Part shown: piece by piece, positions 59,994 through 64,000 of the stretch | Layout of the letters: the number at the start of each line of letters is the position of its first letter | Numbering within the stretch: the first letter of the stretch is position 1 | The notes under the pieces: generated by a model | Seen by the model: only the letters and a program-made list of their open reading frames with translations | Databases searched by the model: none | Told to the model about the DNA's origin: nothing | From: Ferrovaceae bacterium | GTDB lineage: Bacteria; Pseudomonadota; Gammaproteobacteria; Burkholderiales; Ferrovaceae | Direction of reading: 5' to 3' | Assembly (NCBI GenBank): GCA_027449685.1 | Contig: DAIDLC010000006.1 | Location: 1 to 64,000 of the forward strand | DNA length: 64,000 nucleotides | Made by a program: the position numbers and the translations under genes

Positions 59994-61868
59994 ATGACGA
60001 ATGATGGCGTGGATTTCGAACGCAACCCTGAAAATCTTTCCGAGCAATCCCTGATCCTCCAGATTCAGGCGCTCGGACAGTTGCCTTCCCCTTCCGACAC
60101 AGCGCTCAAGCTGTTCTCCCTGCTCAATTCCAACGATGCCGGACTGAAAGAGATTGCTGCGGTCGTCAAAAGCAATTTGACCCTGACGATTCGCCTGTTA
60201 CGTCTGGCCAATCGTCCCGGCACGGGTGCTGTGCGCCCTGTGGCTAATGTGGAAGAGGCCTTGCTGCGTCTGGGTTTGAAGGTGGCCGTGCATCTGGCAA
60301 CCGGTTTGTCTGTGCTCGACGATGCCCTGGCCCATCAACGCGCCGAGGTGAGCGCTTATCTCATCCTGTGCAGATGTTCTTTGGCTGCCGCAGTGGCTTC
60401 CGAGTGGTTGACTGATCATCCAGGTATTCCCGCCGCAGCCCCCGAAATGTTTACTACGGCACTACTCTCCCGTGTGGGGCAGCTGGCCCTGCTGCGTTTT
60501 TACCCCGAGGCCTATGGCCCCATGGTGGAAGCCGTGCGCGAATCTGGAGCCCTCATTGCCCTGGAACGGCAAAGTTTTGGGGTGGACCATGTGGCGGTGG
60601 GACAAGCCCTGCTGCGTGACTGGGGCTTTCCAGAAATCCTGGCGGATGTGATTCAGGAGTCGGAGTTGCATCCCGAGAGGGCGCACCAGCACGACCGTAA
60701 ATCCATCATGGCCCAGGTGTTGCGTTTTTCCTGGGAGATGGCGCCTGCCCTGGAGCGGGGGGATCTACCCCTGTTGCAGCAGCGCTTGAGGACGGCTTTG
60801 GCTGCGTTGGGACTGGACCAGCCTCTGGCAAACCTGGAGGAGCAAGCCCAGTTTCTGTATCGGCAATGGCAAGTGTGGGAAAAGGATCAACTGCCTGCTC
60901 GTCCCACAGCCGTTGAAACCACTGCACCCTCCGAGATGACCGCTGATCCTGCCAGGGAGCCCTTGACCATTCTCCTCTGTCATCCCCGGGCACTGTACCC
61001 GGAAGGCTCCCTAGAAGCCCTGGGGGCAGCGGGTTTTGAGGTTGTTACCTGTACCACGTTGGAAGAGGCGGCGCGGCCCGCTGCCTTGAATCAGGTCAGT
61101 ATGCTGGTAGCCTGGATGGACGGAGTATCCCTATCGATTCAAAACCAGGGGCTGTTTTCTGTGCTCAATGACCGGGCACATGCACTCCTTGTTTTGAGCG
61201 ATCAACAGGACCAAACGCTGCAGGCCGATTGGATGGCCATGGGGGTGGATGCCATTTTGCCCCTCAATACCGGTAGTGCCTTGCTATGTGCCCAAATTGT
61301 GCGCATCGCCGAGCGGGTGCGTCTGCATCAGGTACTGGAGCGGGAGCGCACCGCCCATCGCCAGGTCCTGTCCCAATTGGTGGTGACGGCGCGCAAATTG
61401 CATCACCAATCCTTGACGGACCCCTTGACCGAGCTGTCTAACCGGCGCATGGCCGAGGTATTTCTGAAACGTCATTGGGCGCAGTCCGAACGGCGGCGCA
61501 CGCCCCTGAGCTGCATGATCATCGACATGGACCATTTCAAACTCATTAACGATCACCATGGACATGATGCGGGTGATCGTGTACTGCAAACCTTTGCCGA
61601 ACTTCTCAACAACCAGTGCCGCCAGGAAGACTTGGCGGTGCGCTTCGGGGGCGATGAGTTTTTGCTGATTTGCCCCCTGACCCCTCTGGCCGAGCTGGAA
61701 TTTGTACCGAAGCGCTTGCTGGCTGCGGCCAGCCAGTTGGCCCTGGATACCGGTCCCTTGCAGTTTTCCTTTGGTTTGGCCGAGCGCGATTTTGCAACCA
61801 TGCGCGCGCCAGAAGACTTGTTACTGCTGGCGGACCAGCGTTTGCTGGCTGCCAAACAACGGCGTTGA
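59994..61868 (+). CDS. HDOD - GGDEF domain protein (putative diguanylate cyclase)
   Basis: N-terminal LPSPSDTALKLFSLLNSNDAGLKEIAAVVKSNLTLTIRLLRLAN (HDOD); C-terminal RFGGDEFLLI. Confidence 0.9.
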   Translation: MTNDGVDFERNPENLSEQSLILQIQALGQLPSPSDTALKLFSLLNSNDAGLKEIAAVVKSNLTLTIRLLRLANRPGTGAVRPVANVEEALLRLGLKVAVHLATGLSVLDDALAHQRAEVSAYLILCRCSLAAAVASEWLTDHPGIPAAAPEMFTTALLSRVGQLALLRFYPEAYGPMVEAVRESGALIALERQSFGVDHVAVGQALLRDWGFPEILADVIQESELHPERAHQHDRKSIMAQVLRFSWEMAPALERGDLPLLQQRLRTALAALGLDQPLANLEEQAQFLYRQWQVWEKDQLPARPTAVETTAPSEMTADPAREPLTILLCHPRALYPEGSLEALGAAGFEVVTCTTLEEAARPAALNQVSMLVAWMDGVSLSIQNQGLFSVLNDRAHALLVLSDQQDQTLQADWMAMGVDAILPLNTGSALLCAQIVRIAERVRLHQVLERERTAHRQVLSQLVVTARKLHHQSLTDPLTELSNRRMAEVFLKRHWAQSERRRTPLSCMIIDMDHFKLINDHHGHDAGDRVLQTFAELLNNQCRQEDLAVRFGGDEFLLICPLTPLAELEFVPKRLLAAASQLALDTGPLQFSFGLAERDFATMRAPEDLLLLADQRLLAAKQRR

Positions 61869-62088
61869 TCCACGCTGGAACGGCATTAAGCCTTGATCCA
61901 GGTCGGAATGGCACAATTTCCCGGTCATGAGCGAAGTGCCCTACTGATTTTTCCAGGGGCAGGCCTGGTTTTGGCCAGCCCTGATCCTGCCGAATAATTC
62001 TGCTGGCATGTCCTCCATTCCCTCCAGGACAGTGCTACTATCCAATGGTTATGATCAGTGGAATGATGATGACTGTACGGTAGAATTT

Positions 62089-62142
62089 ATGCATAAGTAA
62101 AAATGATGTAATCAATCAAAATAATTTAATTTACTTATGCAT
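62089..62142. promoter_or_regulatory. Perfect 13-bp inverted repeat upstream of cbbL (candidate CbbR/other operator)
   Basis: ATGCATAAGTAAA (62089-62101) and TTTACTTATGCAT (62130-62142), 28-bp spacer. Confidence 0.7.
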
Positions 62143-62205
62143 CAAATCTTTTAAGATGCTGAACCAGCAGGACAACGAAAGCACGTACCCCAACGGAGGA
62201 AAAAC

Positions 62206-63627
62206 ATGGCTGTAAAAACATACAATGCTGGCGTGAAGGAATATCGCCAGACTTATTGGACCCCTGAATACACCCCCAAAGAGACAGACCTTCTGGCCTG
62301 TTTCAAAATCACCCCACAGCCCGGCGTGGACCGTGAAGAAGTGGCCGCAGCGGTGGCCGCCGAATCCTCCACGGGTACCTGGACGACAGTCTGGACCGAC
62401 TTGCTGACCGATCTGGATTATTACAAGGGCCGTGCCTATAGCATCGAGGACGTCCCGGGCGACGATACCTGTTTTTATGCTTTTGTGGCCTATCCCATCG
62501 ATTTGTTCGAAGAAGGTTCGGTGGTGAATGTGCTCACCTCCCTGGTGGGTAACGTTTTTGGATTCAAGGCATTACGCGCCCTGCGTCTGGAAGATGTGCG
62601 CTTTCCCCTGGCCTATGTGCTGACCTGTGGCGGCCCTCCTCAGGGCATTCAAGTGGAACGTGACCGGCTCAACAAGTATGGTCGCCCTCTGCTGGGCTGT
62701 ACCATCAAGCCCAAATTGGGACTCTCGGCCAAAAATTATGGTCGGGCGGTTTACGAGTGTCTGCGCGGTGGGCTGGATTTCACCAAGGACGATGAAAACG
62801 TCAACAGTCAGCCCTTCATGCGCTGGCGTGATCGCTTCGACTTCGTCCAGGAGGCCACGCTCAAGGCTCAACGCGAAACCGGCGAACGCAAGGGGCACTA
62901 CCTCAATGTGACCGCGCCTACCCCCGAAGAAATGTACAAACGCGCCGAACATGCCAAAGCCATTGGCGCGCCCATCATCATGCATGACTATCTCACCGGT
63001 GGCTTGACGGCCAATACGGGACTGGCTAACTGGTGTCGCGACAACGGCATGCTGCTGCATATTCACCGGGCCATGCATGCGGTGTTAGACCGCAACCCGC
63101 ACCACGGGATTCATTTCCGGGTTCTGACCAAGGTGCTGCGTCTCTCCGGCGGCGATCATCTGCACTCCGGCACCGTGGTGGGCAAGCTGGAAGGCTCGCG
63201 CGAGGCCACCCTGGGCTGGATCGATTTGATGCGCGATGAGTACATCAAGGAAGACCGTAGTCGTGGCATTTTCTTCGACCAGGATTGGGGATCCATGCCG
63301 GGCCTGTTCCCGGTGGCATCCGGTGGGATTCACGTGTGGCACATGCCCGCACTGGTCAATATTTTTGGTGACAACTCCGTTCTGCAGTTTGGCGGTGGCA
63401 CCTTGGGTCACCCCTGGGGCAACGCCGCAGGAGCTGCGGCCAACCGGGTAGCCCTGGAAGCCTGTGTGGAAGCTCGCAATCAGGGAATCGCGGTGGAGAA
63501 GGAAGGCAAGGCGGTGTTGACCAAAGCGGCCGAAAGCAGCCCCGAACTCAAGATTGCCATGGAAACCTGGAAGGAAATCAAGTTTGAATTCGACACCGTG
63601 GACAAACTGGATGTGGCGCATAAGTAA
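62206..63627 (+). CDS. cbbL: RuBisCO form I (IA-like) large subunit
   Basis: [48 protein letters not shown]. Confidence 0.98.
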   Translation: MAVKTYNAGVKEYRQTYWTPEYTPKETDLLACFKITPQPGVDREEVAAAVAAESSTGTWTTVWTDLLTDLDYYKGRAYSIEDVPGDDTCFYAFVAYPIDLFEEGSVVNVLTSLVGNVFGFKALRALRLEDVRFPLAYVLTCGGPPQGIQVERDRLNKYGRPLLGCTIKPKLGLSAKNYGRAVYECLRGGLDFTKDDENVNSQPFMRWRDRFDFVQEATLKAQRETGERKGHYLNVTAPTPEEMYKRAEHAKAIGAPIIMHDYLTGGLTANTGLANWCRDNGMLLHIHRAMHAVLDRNPHHGIHFRVLTKVLRLSGGDHLHSGTVVGKLEGSREATLGWIDLMRDEYIKEDRSRGIFFDQDWGSMPGLFPVASGGIHVWHMPALVNIFGDNSVLQFGGGTLGHPWGNAAGAAANRVALEACVEARNQGIAVEKEGKAVLTKAAESSPELKIAMETWKEIKFEFDTVDKLDVAHK

Positions 63628-63759
63628 GCGCCTCATGGGTTTGTCAGGAACGACCATGAACGGCACGAGGATGACGCGGGAGGGGATTTCCGCCTGTGGA
63701 ACACCACTCCCTGCCGTCATTCAACAGATCGTTGCACTAAATTATCGTAAGGAGTAGTC

Positions 63760-64000
63760 ATGAGTGAAGTGATGGATTACAAGTCGCGCTTGAGCGACCC
63801 AGCCAGCCGCAAGTTTGAAACCTTTTCCTACCTGCCGGCCATGGCACCCGATCAGGTTCGCAAGCAAGTGGAATATCTGGTCAAAAAGGGTTGGAACCCC
63901 GCCATCGAGCATATCGAGCCGCAGTATTTGATGGATTCCTATTGGTACATGTGGAAACTCCCCATGTTTGGCGAAACCGATGTGGACAAGGTTCTGGCTG
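63760..64000 (+). CDS. cbbS: RuBisCO small subunit, truncated by window end
   Basis: [80 protein letters not shown]. Confidence 0.96.
   Translation, partial: MSEVMDYKSRLSDPASRKFETFSYLPAMAPDQVRKQVEYLVKKGWNPAIEHIEPQYLMDSYWYMWKLPMFGETDVDKVLA

Overview
This is a 64 kb bacterial chromosomal window. Its gene content suggests a proteobacterial autotroph, possibly an acidophilic Fe(II)/sulfur oxidiser of the Ferrovum/Acidithiobacillus type; that taxonomic guess is low confidence. Left end (1-5 kb): a rearranged zone with a direct segmental duplication (Rpn/DUF4351-like gene fragment plus umuC 3' end), a truncated beta-propeller gene, an IS1634-type transposase remnant and an orphan secreted protein. 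Then umuDC, tRNA-Pro(CGG), OmpW and lipase genes, arsR-acr3, and a nitroreductase. From 12.6 to 22.1 kb lie two divergent chemosensory-like clusters built on CheA-like Hpt-HATPase kinases, CheX-like proteins and CheY, with no CheW/CheR/CheB. The middle carries HD-GYP, rhodanese, Slp, MFS, VIT1, PedF-like cytochrome, FMN-dependent glutamate synthase-like, a 5-heme AdhB-TsdA fusion, SodB, an exonuclease, a WecA-like transferase and a six-gene Hyf-like (Ehr-type) complex without an intact NiFe site. The right end carries tadA, dnaE, metG, mrp, dcd, TSUP, a tightly coupled flhD-flhC-traI-traD-like operon resembling the SetCD/AcaCD regulatory and MobH mobilisation modules of ICEs, an HDOD-GGDEF protein, and cbbL with a partial cbbS. 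The strongest leads are the FlhDC/TraI/TraD module, the CheW-less chemosensory pair with a 21-bp-period operator-like repeat between them, the AdhB-TsdA fusion, the Ehr-type complex and a perfect 13-bp inverted repeat upstream of cbbL. All calls were made by reading the sequence; no database search was run.
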